In this document: in pieces, positions 43,256-52,472 of the stretch
Layout: each line of letters begins with the position of its first letter
How positions within the stretch are numbered: the stretch's first letter is position 1
NCBI RefSeq assembly: GCF_001482195.1
Contig: NZ_KQ759763.1
Location: 3,819,559 to 3,883,558 of the forward strand
Direction: 5' to 3'
DNA: 64,000 bases
Origin: Luteimonas abyssi
GTDB lineage: Bacteria; Pseudomonadota; Gammaproteobacteria; Xanthomonadales; Xanthomonadaceae
The notes under the pieces: generated by a model
Database searches by the model: none
Seen by the model: the letters and a program-made list of their open reading frames with translations, nothing else
What the model was told of the DNA's origin: nothing
Made by a program: the position numbers and the translations under genes

Positions 43256-43531
43256 GTGACCGATATCGTGCTCAGGGATGTGGACGATGTGCTGCTGGAG
43301 CGGATTCGCCGCGTGGCCGCGCGTGCCGGCTGGGAACTCCCGGTCGCACTGGTGAATCTGATCGAGCAGGGCCTGCACGTGCACGAAGGCGAGGGCACCA
43401 TGCATCTGGAAGGTGGCGAAGCCGACGCCCTGCAGGCGGCGCTGCACGCCCTGCAGGCGGTGCCGGACGATCCGGGTTTCGCGATGATCGGTCGTGCCGA
43501 CGGGCAGGCGGCCGGCGCGCCCCAAGGCTGA
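43256..43531 (+). CDS. Small protein with ribbon-helix-helix-like start
   Basis: 91 residues. VTDIVLRDVDDVLLERIRR and AARAGWELPVALVNLIEQGL resemble a ribbon-helix-helix region of FitA/antitoxin type, but no toxin gene is next door. The C-terminal part is acidic and low in complexity (ALQAALHALQAVPDDPGF). GTG 43256 is preferred over TTG 43250 because GAGGAG (43241-43246) then sits nine bases upstream. Convergent with anmK 75 bases away. It may regulate transcription; function unknown. Confidence 0.62.
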   Translation: MTDIVLRDVDDVLLERIRRVAARAGWELPVALVNLIEQGLHVHEGEGTMHLEGGEADALQAALHALQAVPDDPGFAMIGRADGQAAGAPQG

Positions 43532-43606
43532 CGGCCTGTCTTGTGGGGGCCGGCAGCCCGGCACCGGCTCCGCACGCCTTCGGACGCATCCATGGCGGCG
43601 GCGTGG

Positions 43607-44743
43607 TCAGGCGGGATAGATCCCCCCCAGCACGCGCGGACCGGCGGCGCCGGTCACCGAGGGCAGGTTGCCGGGGCGCCCGAGCAGGGTCTGTCGGGCG
43701 AGCCAGGCGAAGCCCATCGCTTCCATCTGGTCGGGGTCGACCCCGAACCGCGCGCTGCTGTCGACCGGTAGCCCGGTCGCGTCCGCCAGCGCCGCCATGA
43801 GCACCGGGTTGCGCACGCCGCCGCCGCAGGCGATCACCCGCCCGGCGTCGGGCTGCGCCGCGCGCAGGGCATCGGCGACCGTCCGCGCCGTCAGCGCCAG
43901 CAGGGTGGCCTGCACGTCGGCGACCGTTTCGGTCCCCGCGAGCCGTGTGTCGAGCCAGTCGAGGTGGAACTGGTCGCGGCCGGTCGATTTCGGCGGAGGC
44001 TCGGCGAACCACGGGTCGGCCAGCAGCCGCTGGAGCAGGGACGCGTCCACCAGTCCTTGCGCGGCGAGCGCGCCGCCGTCGTCGTAGGCCGCGCCGGTGT
44101 GGCGTCGACACCAGGCGTCCATCAGGCCGTTGGCGGGGCCGGTATCCAGGCCACGGACCGGGCCGTCCGGCGGCAGCAGGGTCAGGTTCGCGATGCCGCC
44201 CAGATTGAGCACGGCGCGGGTTTCGGCCGGATCGGCCAGAAGGGCGGCGTGCAGTGCCGGCAACAGCGGTGCGCCATGGCCGCCTGCGGCGACATCGCGT
44301 CGGCGAAAATCCGCGACGGTGACGATGCCGGTACGCTCGGCCAGCGTGGACGGATCGCCGAGCTGGAGCGTGTACGGCGCGGTGCCGTTCGGGCGATGGC
44401 GCAGGGTCTGGCCGTGCGATCCGATCGCGGTGATCGCGGCGGGTGCCAGGCCGGCGTCGGCCAGCGCAGCGATCGCCGCGTCGGCGAACGCGCGCGCGAT
44501 CCGCACGTCGAGCTCGCCGATCTCGTCGAGAGTGACGGCCTGGGCCTGCTGGCCGAGCGCCACGAGCCTCGCTCGCAGGGTGTCGTCCCAGCGGTAATCG
44601 CCTCCGAAGCGGAGGCGCGGCGGCCGCGCGTCGGCGAACTCGACGATGGCGACGTCGATCGCGTCGGCGCTGGTGCCGGAGATCAGGCCCATGAACAACG
44701 CCGGCGCGTCCGGATCGAGCCGCGCAAGGACGGAGGCGGTCAT
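43607..44743 (-). CDS. anmK: Anhydro-N-acetylmuramic acid kinase
   Basis: 378 residues, ASKHA-fold kinase that phosphorylates and opens 1,6-anhydro-MurNAc during peptidoglycan recycling. [14 protein letters not shown] is the phosphate motif (the usual family Gly-Thr-Ser with Ala in place of Met), [30 protein letters not shown] and [11 protein letters not shown] are signature blocks, and [15 protein letters not shown] closes the nucleotide site. ATG 44743 ([19 protein letters not shown]) is chosen on length. It is next to an M23 endopeptidase and tyrS, an arrangement seen in related gammaproteobacteria. The start is preceded by GGAGGCGGTC on the plus strand and a usable site on the minus strand. 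Confidence 0.94.
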   Translation of the reverse strand: MTASVLARLDPDAPALFMGLISGTSADAIDVAIVEFADARPPRLRFGGDYRWDDTLRARLVALGQQAQAVTLDEIGELDVRIARAFADAAIAALADAGLAPAAITAIGSHGQTLRHRPNGTAPYTLQLGDPSTLAERTGIVTVADFRRRDVAAGGHGAPLLPALHAALLADPAETRAVLNLGGIANLTLLPPDGPVRGLDTGPANGLMDAWCRRHTGAAYDDGGALAAQGLVDASLLQRLLADPWFAEPPPKSTGRDQFHLDWLDTRLAGTETVADVQATLLALTARTVADALRAAQPDAGRVIACGGGVRNPVLMAALADATGLPVDSSARFGVDPDQMEAMGFAWLARQTLLGRPGNLPSVTGAAGPRVLGGIYPA

Positions 44744-44915
44744 GGCGACGGTGCGCGGCGGGCAGTGGTCATGCGGACACCGGAGACGATGCGCACGCCG
44801 AGAATGTAGAGGACGGCCGGCGCGGGAAGAATGGCCCGGGCGGTCCCGTTCCCCGTACTCGGTCGACCGGTCGCGCTTCGGATGCCGGCGGTCGAGCCCG
44901 CCGGCGCTGCGGTCA

Positions 44916-46394
44916 TCAGCCGGCGCGGCCGTTGCCGCGGGTGGCGGACGCGACGCTGCGGTCGCGGTCGCCGACTTCGCCCTGGGCGTAGCGGACATCG
45001 GCCTCGGCCTGCTGGATGCGGGCCAGTGCCGGTGCCACGTGGGCCTGGAACGCGGCCAGCTCGGCGCCCTTGAGCGGTTCCGGCGGCGGCATGGTCTGGG
45101 TCAGCGGATTGCGGTGCGCGCCGTTGACGCGGAATTCGTAATGCAGGTGCGGCCCGGTCGCCAGACCGGTGGCGCCGATGTAGCCGATCACCCGGCCCTG
45201 CGGTACGCGCTGGCCCTGACGGATGTCGCCGAACCGGGACATGTGCGCGTACAGCGTGGTGTAGCCGCGGCCGTGGTCGAGGATGACGGTGTTGCCGTAG
45301 CCGCGCTGCCAGCCCTTGAACTGCACGCGCGCATCGCCCGCGGCCATGATCGGGGTGCCTGTGCGCGCGGCGTAATCCACGCCCTTGTGCATGCGCATGG
45401 TGCCCAGCACCGGGTGGCGGCGGTTGCCGAAGTTCGAGCTCAGGCGCGAGAACTCGACCGGCGTGCGCAGGAAGCTCTTCTTCAACGGACGACCGTCGGC
45501 GGTGAAGTACTCGGCCGCCTTGCCGTCGCGCTCGAAGCGGAAGCCGGAGTAGGTCTTGCCGCCCGTTGTGAAGGTGGCGGCCAGCACCTCGCCGGTGCCG
45601 ATGCGCTCGCCCTCGCGCCACAGCTCCTCGACGACCACGCTGTAGCGGTCGCCGGGCTGGATCTCGCGGGAGAAGTCGATGTCGTACTGGAAGATGCTGT
45701 CGGTCATCGTGTGGATGACCTTGGGCGACAGCCCGGCCTGACTGGCCGAGCCGTACAGCGAATTGGTGATCTCGCCGGTGATGACGCGGGTCTGGCGGTC
45801 GACCGGGCGCTCGATCACCCGGGTGCTGATCTCGTCGCCGGCCAGCGACAGTTGGACGCGCTCGGTGGCGCCACGGTCGAAGCGGAAACCGCGCAGGGCG
45901 CCGTCGTCGTCGATGTCGAAGCCGAGCTCGGCACCCGGACGCAGGCGCGAGAGCATGTCGCGTACCGCATCGGTGGCGATCACTCGATGCAGGGTGGCGC
46001 TCGACAGGCCCTGGGCCTCGAAGATCGCGCCGAGCGTCTCGCCGGGCTGGACCGCTACGGTGTACCAGGTGCGCTGGGCCGCGGCCGCCAGCGGCTTGGC
46101 CTGCGCCGGTGGCAGCGCCAGTGACATCGTGGTCAGGGCGGGGTGGGCGTCGTCGCCGGTCTGCAGCGCGTTGGAGAAGCCCGGGACCAGGGCGACGACC
46201 AGGGCGCCCAGGCTGGCGAGAATGCTGGCCTGGGCCCAGTGACGCCGCGTCCAGCGGCCGCCGCTGCGGTCGCCGTCGAGAAGATTGGGAAGCTGTTGCG
46301 AGAGCTGGGTCGCGCGAAGCGCCACGGCGCGCAGGTTGGCGAGGCGGATGAGTCGGTTGCGTTCCGGGTCGAACGCGGGGTCTGGAGACGTCAT
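44916..46394 (-). CDS. M23 peptidase, MepM-like cell-wall endopeptidase
   Basis: 492 residues. After a cytoplasmic start, one transmembrane segment (about 57-76, [18 protein letters not shown]) leads a LysM/OapA-like region ([20 protein letters not shown]) and a LytM catalytic domain. Metal ligands are present: [13 protein letters not shown] (HxxxD) and HLHYEF (HxH). [10 protein letters not shown] starts the catalytic domain. It likely cleaves peptidoglycan cross-links needed for wall growth. ATG 46394 gives [10 protein letters not shown]; a TTG at 46400 could add two residues. It is divergent from tyrS and upstream of anmK. Confidence 0.92.
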   Translation of the reverse strand: MTSPDPAFDPERNRLIRLANLRAVALRATQLSQQLPNLLDGDRSGGRWTRRHWAQASILASLGALVVALVPGFSNALQTGDDAHPALTTMSLALPPAQAKPLAAAAQRTWYTVAVQPGETLGAIFEAQGLSSATLHRVIATDAVRDMLSRLRPGAELGFDIDDDGALRGFRFDRGATERVQLSLAGDEISTRVIERPVDRQTRVITGEITNSLYGSASQAGLSPKVIHTMTDSIFQYDIDFSREIQPGDRYSVVVEELWREGERIGTGEVLAATFTTGGKTYSGFRFERDGKAAEYFTADGRPLKKSFLRTPVEFSRLSSNFGNRRHPVLGTMRMHKGVDYAARTGTPIMAAGDARVQFKGWQRGYGNTVILDHGRGYTTLYAHMSRFGDIRQGQRVPQGRVIGYIGATGLATGPHLHYEFRVNGAHRNPLTQTMPPPEPLKGAELAAFQAHVAPALARIQQAEADVRYAQGEVGDRDRSVASATRGNGRAG

Positions 46395-46581
46395 CGGCAA
46401 GTCCGTGGCTGGCGTGAATACTGCGTCAGCGGGGTAACATAAAGACGTGAAGTCGATGCGTCAAATGCTTGAGCCAACAGGATTTTCGGGCAAATACGGG
46501 CATTAACATGCATTTAACTTCAATTTCGAGCCATCCTCACATTCAGTTCCACCGTTGTCGCCATTGAACCCGAGAACCGCC
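46395..46581. promoter_or_regulatory. Divergent region between MepM-like gene and tyrS
   Basis: 187 bases, noticeably AT-richer than its neighbours. It contains the stretches GGTAACATAAAGACG and CATTAACATGCATTTAACTTC that may carry the divergent promoters. I cannot assign -35/-10 pairs with confidence. Confidence 0.35.
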
Positions 46582-47817
46582 GTGTCCGACGCTCCTTCCC
46601 CAGCCCTCTCCCCTGACCAGCAGGCCGCATTCGATCTCATCGCCCGCGGCGCCGACGAGCTGCTCAAGCGCGACGAACTGGTCGCGCGCCTGCAGTCGGG
46701 CCGACCGCTGCGGATCAAGGCGGGTTTCGACCCGACCGCGCCCGATCTGCACCTTGGGCACACGGTGCTGCTCAACAAGTTGCGTCAGTTCCAGGACCTC
46801 GGTCATCAGGTGATCTTTCTGATCGGCGACTTCACCGGCATGATCGGCGACCCGTCGGGCAAGAGCGCGACCCGCAAGCCCCTCACCCGCGACGACGTGC
46901 TGGCCAATGCCCGCACGTACGAAGAGCAGGTGTTCAAGGTGCTCGACCGCGAGCGCACCGAGGTCCGTTTCAATTCGGAATGGTTCGGCGAAATGGGCGC
47001 TGCGGACATGATCCGCCTGGCCGCGCAGCACACCGTGGCGCGCATGCTCGAACGCGACGATTTCGCCAAGCGTTACGGCGGCCAGCAGCCGATCGCGATC
47101 CACGAGTTCCTGTATCCGCTGGTGCAGGGCTACGATTCGGTCGCGCTGGAAGCCGATGTCGAACTCGGCGGTACCGACCAGAAATTCAACCTGCTGATGG
47201 GCCGCGGCCTGCAGGAGCATTACGGCCAGAAGCCCCAGATCGTGTTGACGATGCCGTTGCTGGTCGGCCTGGACGGCGTCAACAAGATGTCGAAGTCGCT
47301 GGGCAACTACATCGGGGTCACCGAGCCGGCGATCGACATCGTCAACAAGGCGATGAAGATCGGCGACGCATTGATGTGGGATTGGATCGAGTTGCTCAGC
47401 GTCGACATCGGTATCGAAGAAGCCCGCGCGCTGCGCGCCGAGGTCGAGGGCGGCACGCTCAATCCCCGCGACGTGAAACTGCGCCTTGCGCGCGAGCTCG
47501 CGACGCGTTTCCACGATGCCGCCGCCGCCGAGACCGCGATCGCCGGCTGGCATGCGGCGGTGACCGGCCAGGGCGACACCTCGTTGCTGCCACTGCAGGA
47601 CGTGCAGGTGCCCGTCGAAGGGCTGCGCATCGCCGCGTTGTTGACCGCCGCCGGTGTCACGCCCAGCAATTCCGAGGCCAACCGCAAGCTCAAGGAGCGC
47701 GCGGTGAAGGTGGACGGTGCGGTGGTGGAGGACGCCGGTCTGACCCTGACGCCCGGTTTCGAGGGTGTGTTGCAGGTGGGCAAGCGCAACTTCGCGCGGG
47801 TGCGGTTGGTAAGGTGA
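46582..47817 (+). CDS. tyrS: Tyrosyl-tRNA synthetase
   Basis: 411 residues, class Ic synthetase. The HIGH signature is [12 protein letters not shown], and [11 protein letters not shown] holds KMSKS. The specificity region [21 protein letters not shown] and the C-terminal S4 RNA-binding domain ([15 protein letters not shown]) are intact. [15 protein letters not shown] matches the TyrRS type 2 (bacterial TyrZ-like) family. Start GTG 46582 gives [14 protein letters not shown], with GAGA nearby; TTG 46555 is in frame but earlier. A hairpin with TTT just downstream may terminate it. Confidence 0.96.
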   Translation: MSDAPSPALSPDQQAAFDLIARGADELLKRDELVARLQSGRPLRIKAGFDPTAPDLHLGHTVLLNKLRQFQDLGHQVIFLIGDFTGMIGDPSGKSATRKPLTRDDVLANARTYEEQVFKVLDRERTEVRFNSEWFGEMGAADMIRLAAQHTVARMLERDDFAKRYGGQQPIAIHEFLYPLVQGYDSVALEADVELGGTDQKFNLLMGRGLQEHYGQKPQIVLTMPLLVGLDGVNKMSKSLGNYIGVTEPAIDIVNKAMKIGDALMWDWIELLSVDIGIEEARALRAEVEGGTLNPRDVKLRLARELATRFHDAAAAETAIAGWHAAVTGQGDTSLLPLQDVQVPVEGLRIAALLTAAGVTPSNSEANRKLKERAVKVDGAVVEDAGLTLTPGFEGVLQVGKRNFARVRLVR

Positions 47818-47824
47818 GCGACCT

Positions 47825-47860
47825 GACGGGGCCGCGCTGTGGAGCGGGTCCCCGTCGTTT
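47825..47860 (+). terminator. Probable terminator after tyrS
   Basis: GACGGGG (47825-47831) pairs with CCCCGTC (47850-47856), with an inner CCGC/GCGG stem, followed by GTTT. It contains a bulge, so the confidence is modest. Confidence 0.5.
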
Positions 47861-47990
47861 GGAGGTCGGTGTCGGCACTTCGAGGCGGGGCGGGGTGCCG
47901 TACGCGGAAACGGACCCATGCGTCAGGCGCTAAGCGCGCGCCGATGCGCTCGCCAATGGTCGGCCGTCCACTTCCATCACGCGAAGAAAA

Positions 47991-48012
47991 AGCGGCGCCC
48001 TCGGGCGCCGCT
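47991..48012 (-). terminator. Intrinsic terminator of the M28 peptidase gene
   Basis: A perfect 10-bp stem AGCGGCGCCC (47991-48000) with GGGCGCCGCT (48003-48012) and a two-base loop. On the minus strand it is followed by TTTTTCTTCG, a good T-run. Confidence 0.82.
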
Positions 48013-48037
48013 CTCGTGTGTCGCCATACGCGGCTGC

Positions 48038-49747
48038 TTACTGCGCCAGCATCGCGTCGCGCTCGGCCTTGAAGGGATTGCCTTCGTACCAGTTCGGCCA
48101 CAGCTGCGGGTCGTCGGCCAGGGCGCGGCCGACGCCGTACAGCGCTTCGAGGTCCTGCACCACGCCGTCGAAGTTCCAGTTTTCGTCGAACTCGTCGCCG
48201 GGCTGGTGGTAGACCGCGGCGTAGGCCTGGGTGGCGCGCTCGCCGGCGGCGGGGCCGCCATCGACGAGGTCGTTGCCGCCCTTGGCGTACAGCGCCGGCA
48301 CGCCGGCCTTGGCGAAGTTGAAGTGGTCGGAGCGGAAGTAGAAACCGCCGGCCGGGTTGCCTTCCTCCACCAGCACGCGGTCCTGCGCGTCGGCCTGGGT
48401 CTTGAGCAGGTCCTCCAGCTCCGAGTTGCCCATGCCGGTGACCACGAAATCGCGCGCCGGACCGGCCACGCTCATCGCGTCGAGGTTGATCGCGCCGACG
48501 ATCTTGGCCAGCGGGAAGGTCGGGTGGGCGACGTAGTACTGCGATCCCAGCAGGCCCGATTCCTCCAGCGTCACCGCCAGGAACACCAGCGAGCGCTGCG
48601 GTGCCGGCTCGGTGGTGGCGAAACGCTCGGCGATCTCGATGATGCCGGCGATGCCGGTGGCATTGTCGACCGCGCCGTTGTAGATCAGGTCCTCGCCGTC
48701 CGGGCCTTCATGCTTGCCCAGATGATCCCAGTGACCCATGTAGACGACCGCCTCGTCGGCGGCATCGCCGCTGCCGGGCAGCACGCCGATCACATTGCGT
48801 GACTCGCCCTCGGTGATCGTGCTGGTGAGGTCGAACGACACCTTGGCGTCCAGCGGGACCGCGCGGAAGCCGCGGCGGTTGGCGGCGGCGATCTGTTCGT
48901 CGAGATCGAGGCCCGCGGCCTGGAACAGGTCGCGGGCGACCTCGCCCGAGATCCAGCCCTGTGCCGGAAGCCGCGGCGCCGGATCGTCCTCGGCGCGCAG
49001 GTCGAACTGGGCGCCCGACCAGGAGTTGCGCACCACGTCCCAGCCGTACGACGCACCGGGTGTGTCGTGCACGATCAGCGCGGCGGTCGCGCCCTTGCGC
49101 GCGGCTTCCTCGAACTTGTAGGTCCAGCGGCCGTAGTAGGTCATGCGCTCGCCGCCGAACAGCTCGGCATCCTGCGCGTGGAAGCCCGGATCGTTGACCA
49201 GGATGACGACGGTCTTGCCCTCGACATCGAGGCCGTCGTAGTCGTTCCAGTCCTGCTCCGGGGCATCCACGCCGTAGCCCACGAACACCAGTTCGCTGTC
49301 GGCGACGTTCACCGTCGCCTCGCCGGTGCGCGTGCCGATCACCATGTCGTCGCCGAAGGCGAGCTCGCGGGCACCGTCGGGACCATCGATGCGCAGCACC
49401 GTGGACGGCGCGGCGGTGGTTTCGACCATCGGCACGGTCTGGTACCAGCTGCCGTCCTCGCCACCGGGCTGCAGGCCGATGCGCTCGTACTGGGCACGGA
49501 TGTATTCCACCGTACGTTCGCCGCCCGGAGAGCCCGGAGCGCGCCCTTCGAAGGCGTCCGACGCCAGGGTGCGGGTCAGCTCGGCGAAGTCGTCGGCGGT
49601 GATCTCCGGCGAGAACGCGTGGTCGCTTCCGGCTGCGGCATCGGCGGTGGCGTCGGGCGCCTGCGCACCGGTTCCGGGGGCGTCGCTGCCGCAGCCGGCC
49701 AGGGCCAGCGCGGCGGCCAGGCCGCCGATGAGAAGGGGTTTGTGCAT
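48038..49747 (-). CDS. M28 family metallopeptidase lipoprotein
   Basis: 569 residues. MHKPLLIGGLAAALALAGCGSD is a signal with lipobox LAGC, so it is a lipoprotein. A protease-associated (PA) insert is visible (VEGKTVVILVNDPGF, RKGATAALIVHDTPGASY). The di-zinc M28 domain carries YMGHWDHLGKH, NGAVDNATGIAGIIEIAE, LEESGLLGSQYY (Glu-Glu) and NLDAMSV with a later HQPGDEFDENW. An aminopeptidase-like role is inferred. ATG 49747 has GGAGATC upstream on the minus strand. Its own terminator follows. A TAGAAT -10-like hexamer (complement of 49775-49780) lies 27 bases upstream. Confidence 0.92.
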   Translation of the reverse strand: MHKPLLIGGLAAALALAGCGSDAPGTGAQAPDATADAAAGSDHAFSPEITADDFAELTRTLASDAFEGRAPGSPGGERTVEYIRAQYERIGLQPGGEDGSWYQTVPMVETTAAPSTVLRIDGPDGARELAFGDDMVIGTRTGEATVNVADSELVFVGYGVDAPEQDWNDYDGLDVEGKTVVILVNDPGFHAQDAELFGGERMTYYGRWTYKFEEAARKGATAALIVHDTPGASYGWDVVRNSWSGAQFDLRAEDDPAPRLPAQGWISGEVARDLFQAAGLDLDEQIAAANRRGFRAVPLDAKVSFDLTSTITEGESRNVIGVLPGSGDAADEAVVYMGHWDHLGKHEGPDGEDLIYNGAVDNATGIAGIIEIAERFATTEPAPQRSLVFLAVTLEESGLLGSQYYVAHPTFPLAKIVGAINLDAMSVAGPARDFVVTGMGNSELEDLLKTQADAQDRVLVEEGNPAGGFYFRSDHFNFAKAGVPALYAKGGNDLVDGGPAAGERATQAYAAVYHQPGDEFDENWNFDGVVQDLEALYGVGRALADDPQLWPNWYEGNPFKAERDAMLAQ

Positions 49748-50093
49748 ACGGGATCTCCGTGACAAGAACCCCCGATTCTAGGTCAGGCGCGGATCCGGCG
49801 AGTATCCGGCACGCCGGCTGCCGCCGCGGCACGTCCTGTCGGGTCGCCGTTCGCGGCGGCGGGCGAGGCAACACCGCGAGGCCTGCCGCCGCTGCGCAGG
49901 CGACAGGTTGGGTCCGGGTCTCGCTGGGGCCGGGCAGCGCCTCGCCCCAGGGGCGTGCCGCGTCCGTCCCTGCCGGCGGACCGGCGTCGGCCCGCTCCAG
50001 TTCGCTCCGTCGGGGTGTGCGTTTGCCGCACGGCCGGGTGCCGGTTCACGCCGGACGTGAGGTGCCGCGATGGTGCCGGCCGCCTCCGCCCGG
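49748..50093. other. Gene-free stretch between M28 and beta-solenoid genes
   Basis: 346 bases of very GC-rich sequence with no supportable coding sequence or RNA. It holds only the TAGAAT element at 49775-49780. No terminator with a T-run is visible for the minus-strand repeat-protein gene that ends at 50094. Confidence 0.45.
49775..49780 (-). promoter_or_regulatory. Candidate -10 box for the M28 peptidase gene
   Basis: ATTCTA on the plus strand, TAGAAT toward the gene, 27 bases before the ATG. No clear -35. Confidence 0.35.
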
Positions 50094-50822
50094 TCAGTCG
50101 CGCGGCGCGCGGTCGCCGCTGTAGCGCTGGGCCTCGGCACCGGTCACCCGGCCGATGCGTGCGCTCTCGTGCACGTACAGGCTGACTTCGCGCTCGAATA
50201 CCAGGTCGCCGTCGATCGTCGCGCTGGGGCCGATGACGATGCGCGGCCGGCGCTTGTTGATGCTCACGGGGAACCAGTTCGACGACGGCTTGCGCACGCT
50301 GAGGTCGCCGCGCACGTGCGAGTTCGCGCCGACGGTGATGTCGCCGCTGACGGTCTCCACGTCGCCGGCGATGGTGGTGCCGACCAGGCCGATGCCGCCG
50401 TTGACCGTGGTCAGGCCCGCCCCCACCCGGCTGCCGCGATCCAGGTAGACGCTGCCGCTCACCGTCTCGACGGCGCGCTCGACCTGGGTGTTGCGACCGC
50501 CGCGGATCGCGCCGTTGACCGTCGACAGGCTGCGCGCGGCGACATCGTCGCCCAGGGTGATGCCGCCGTTGACCGTTTCCAGCGCGCCGGCGGTGACCCG
50601 GCTGCCGAGGTTGATGCCGCCGTTGACGGTCTCGACGTCGCCCGCCTGCGCGCCGTCGGCGATCCGGATCGTGCCGTTGACCGTCTCGACATCGCCCACA
50701 TGACGTCCGGCCTCGACCGAGATGCTTCCGTTGACCTTGCTGATGTTGTCCTGGGCCAGCGCCACCTGCGCCGACAGGGCGAAGGCCAGGGCCAGGACTA
50801 GGCGGGTACGGTTGCTCGACAT
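50094..50822 (-). CDS. Exported beta-solenoid-like repeat protein
   Basis: 242 residues. A signal peptide (MSSNRTRLVLALAFALSAQVALA, then QDNISKVNG) leads about eight imperfect repeats of roughly 17-19 residues with the core ETVNGGI or a close variant (VETVNGTIRIADGA, VETVNGGINLGSRV, LETVNGGITLGDDV, LTTVNGGIGLVGTT, VETVSGDITVGANS). Such regular V/I-N-G turns suggest a left- or right-handed beta-helix, and resemble polymer-forming bactofilin-type or adhesin proteins. The C-terminal end is basic (SSNWFPVSINKRRPRIVIG). ATG 50822 has GGAG upstream on the minus strand. Function unknown. Confidence 0.75.
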   Translation of the reverse strand: MSSNRTRLVLALAFALSAQVALAQDNISKVNGSISVEAGRHVGDVETVNGTIRIADGAQAGDVETVNGGINLGSRVTAGALETVNGGITLGDDVAARSLSTVNGAIRGGRNTQVERAVETVSGSVYLDRGSRVGAGLTTVNGGIGLVGTTIAGDVETVSGDITVGANSHVRGDLSVRKPSSNWFPVSINKRRPRIVIGPSATIDGDLVFEREVSLYVHESARIGRVTGAEAQRYSGDRAPRD

Positions 50823-50895
50823 GGGAATCTCCGCGAATCGTGACGGGATGGTGCGGCTGGGTGCCAGCTTGGCCATTAGGATGCGCGCGCTTCGC

Positions 50896-50901
50896 TACAA
50901 T
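50896..50901 (+). promoter_or_regulatory. Candidate -10 box for gpmI
   Basis: TACAAT followed by CG, 32 bases before the GTG of gpmI. Matches the TACAAT hexamers elsewhere in the window. No convincing -35 at normal spacing. Confidence 0.4.
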
Positions 50902-50933
50902 CGCACCTGTCCGAAGTCACAGGGCCCAACGTC

Positions 50934-52472
50934 GTGTCCCACGTCCCGCATCGTCCGAAACCCGTGGTCCTGCTGATCCTCGATGGCTGGGGCTACCGCG
51001 AGGATCCCCGCGACAACGCCATCGCGCTCGCCGACGTGCCGAACTGGCGCCGTCTCTGGGAGGCAGGCCCGCGCACCCTGGTCCATACCGAAGGCCGCTT
51101 CGTCGGCCTGCCGGACGGGCAGATGGGCAACTCCGAGGTCGGCCACATGAACATCGGCGCCGGCCGGGTGGTCTACCAGGAGCTGACCCGGATCGACGCG
51201 GCGATCGAAGACGGCAGCTTTTTCGACAACGCCGGACTCAATGCCGCCTGCGACGCCGCACTGGCATCGGGCGGCACCCTGCACCTGCTGGGCCTGCTGT
51301 CGCCCGGTGGCGTGCACAGTCACGAGCGGCATCTGTTCGCGATGCTGGCGCTCACCGCACGCCGCGGCGTACCGCGGGTGGCCGTGCACGCCTTCCTCGA
51401 CGGGCGCGACATGCCGCCGCGCTCGGCGGGCCCGAGTCTCGAGCGCCTGCAGGCCGAATGCGACCGGTACGGAAACGCGCGCGTGTACAGCGTCGGCGGC
51501 CGTTACTTCGCGATGGATCGCGACAAGCGCTGGGAGCGCGTGCGTCGTGCCTGGGATGCGGTGGTGGACGCGGAGGGCGAACGTGCGTCCGATGCGCAGG
51601 CCGCGCTGGCCGCTGCCTACGCGCGCGACGAGAACGACGAGTTCGTGCAGCCGACCGTGCTCGACGGCGCCGCCCCGATCGCCGATGGCGACGCGGTGGT
51701 GTTCATGAACTTCCGAGCCGACCGCGCGCGCCAGCTGAGCGCGGCGTTCGTGCGGCCGGCGTTCGACGGATTCCAGGCGCGGCGCCCCGCGCTGTCGCGC
51801 TTCGTCTGCCTGACCGAGTACGACGCCACCCTGCCGGCAGCGGTGGCGTTCGCCCCGGACAACCTGCCCAACACTCTCGGCGAAGTGCTGGCCGCACACG
51901 GCTTGCGCCAGTTGCGCATCGCCGAGACCGAGAAATACGCTCACGTGACCTTCTTCATGAGCGGCGGCCGCGAACTGCCGTTCGACGGCGAGGAGCGCAT
52001 CCTGGTGCCCAGCCCGAAGGTCGCCACCTACGACCTGCAGCCGGAGATGAGCGCGCCGGAAGTCACCCGCAAGCTGGTCGAGGCGATCGAATCGGACCGG
52101 TTCGACGCGATCATCTGCAACTACGCCAACCCCGACATGGTCGGCCATACCGGCGACCTGCAGGCCGCGATCAAGGCGGTGGAGACGGTGGATCGCGCCG
52201 TCGGCGCGGTGGTCGAGGCGGTGGTCGCGCGCGGTGGCGAGCTGCTGGTGACCGCCGACCACGGCAACGTCGAAATGATGCGCGATCCCGAGACCGGGCA
52301 GCCGCATACCTCGCATACCGTGGGGCCGGTGGGCCTGGTCTACGTCGGAGCGCCGGGTGTCGAGCTGCGCAGCGACGGCGCGCTGCGCGACCTGGCCCCG
52401 ACCCTGCTCGACATGCTGCGAATCGCACCGCCGGCCGACATGACCGGCACCTCGTTGCTGCTGCGCGGCTGA
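50934..52472 (+). CDS. gpmI: 2,3-bisphosphoglycerate-independent phosphoglycerate mutase
   Basis: 512 residues, alkaline-phosphatase superfamily. LLILDGWGYREDPRDNA and MGNSEVGHMNIGAGRVVYQ hold the catalytic Ser and metal ligands, PNLPNTLG-like regions and CNYANPDMVGHTGDL with TADHGNVEMM complete the di-manganese site. Interconverts 3- and 2-phosphoglycerate in glycolysis. GTG 50934 starts VSHVPHRPKPVVLLILDGWG; a candidate -10 is 33 bases upstream. Its TGA overlaps the envC start by one base (TGATG), in the gpmI-envC-ctpA order that is conserved in many gammaproteobacteria. Confidence 0.96.
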   Translation: MSHVPHRPKPVVLLILDGWGYREDPRDNAIALADVPNWRRLWEAGPRTLVHTEGRFVGLPDGQMGNSEVGHMNIGAGRVVYQELTRIDAAIEDGSFFDNAGLNAACDAALASGGTLHLLGLLSPGGVHSHERHLFAMLALTARRGVPRVAVHAFLDGRDMPPRSAGPSLERLQAECDRYGNARVYSVGGRYFAMDRDKRWERVRRAWDAVVDAEGERASDAQAALAAAYARDENDEFVQPTVLDGAAPIADGDAVVFMNFRADRARQLSAAFVRPAFDGFQARRPALSRFVCLTEYDATLPAAVAFAPDNLPNTLGEVLAAHGLRQLRIAETEKYAHVTFFMSGGRELPFDGEERILVPSPKVATYDLQPEMSAPEVTRKLVEAIESDRFDAIICNYANPDMVGHTGDLQAAIKAVETVDRAVGAVVEAVVARGGELLVTADHGNVEMMRDPETGQPHTSHTVGPVGLVYVGAPGVELRSDGALRDLAPTLLDMLRIAPPADMTGTSLLLRG

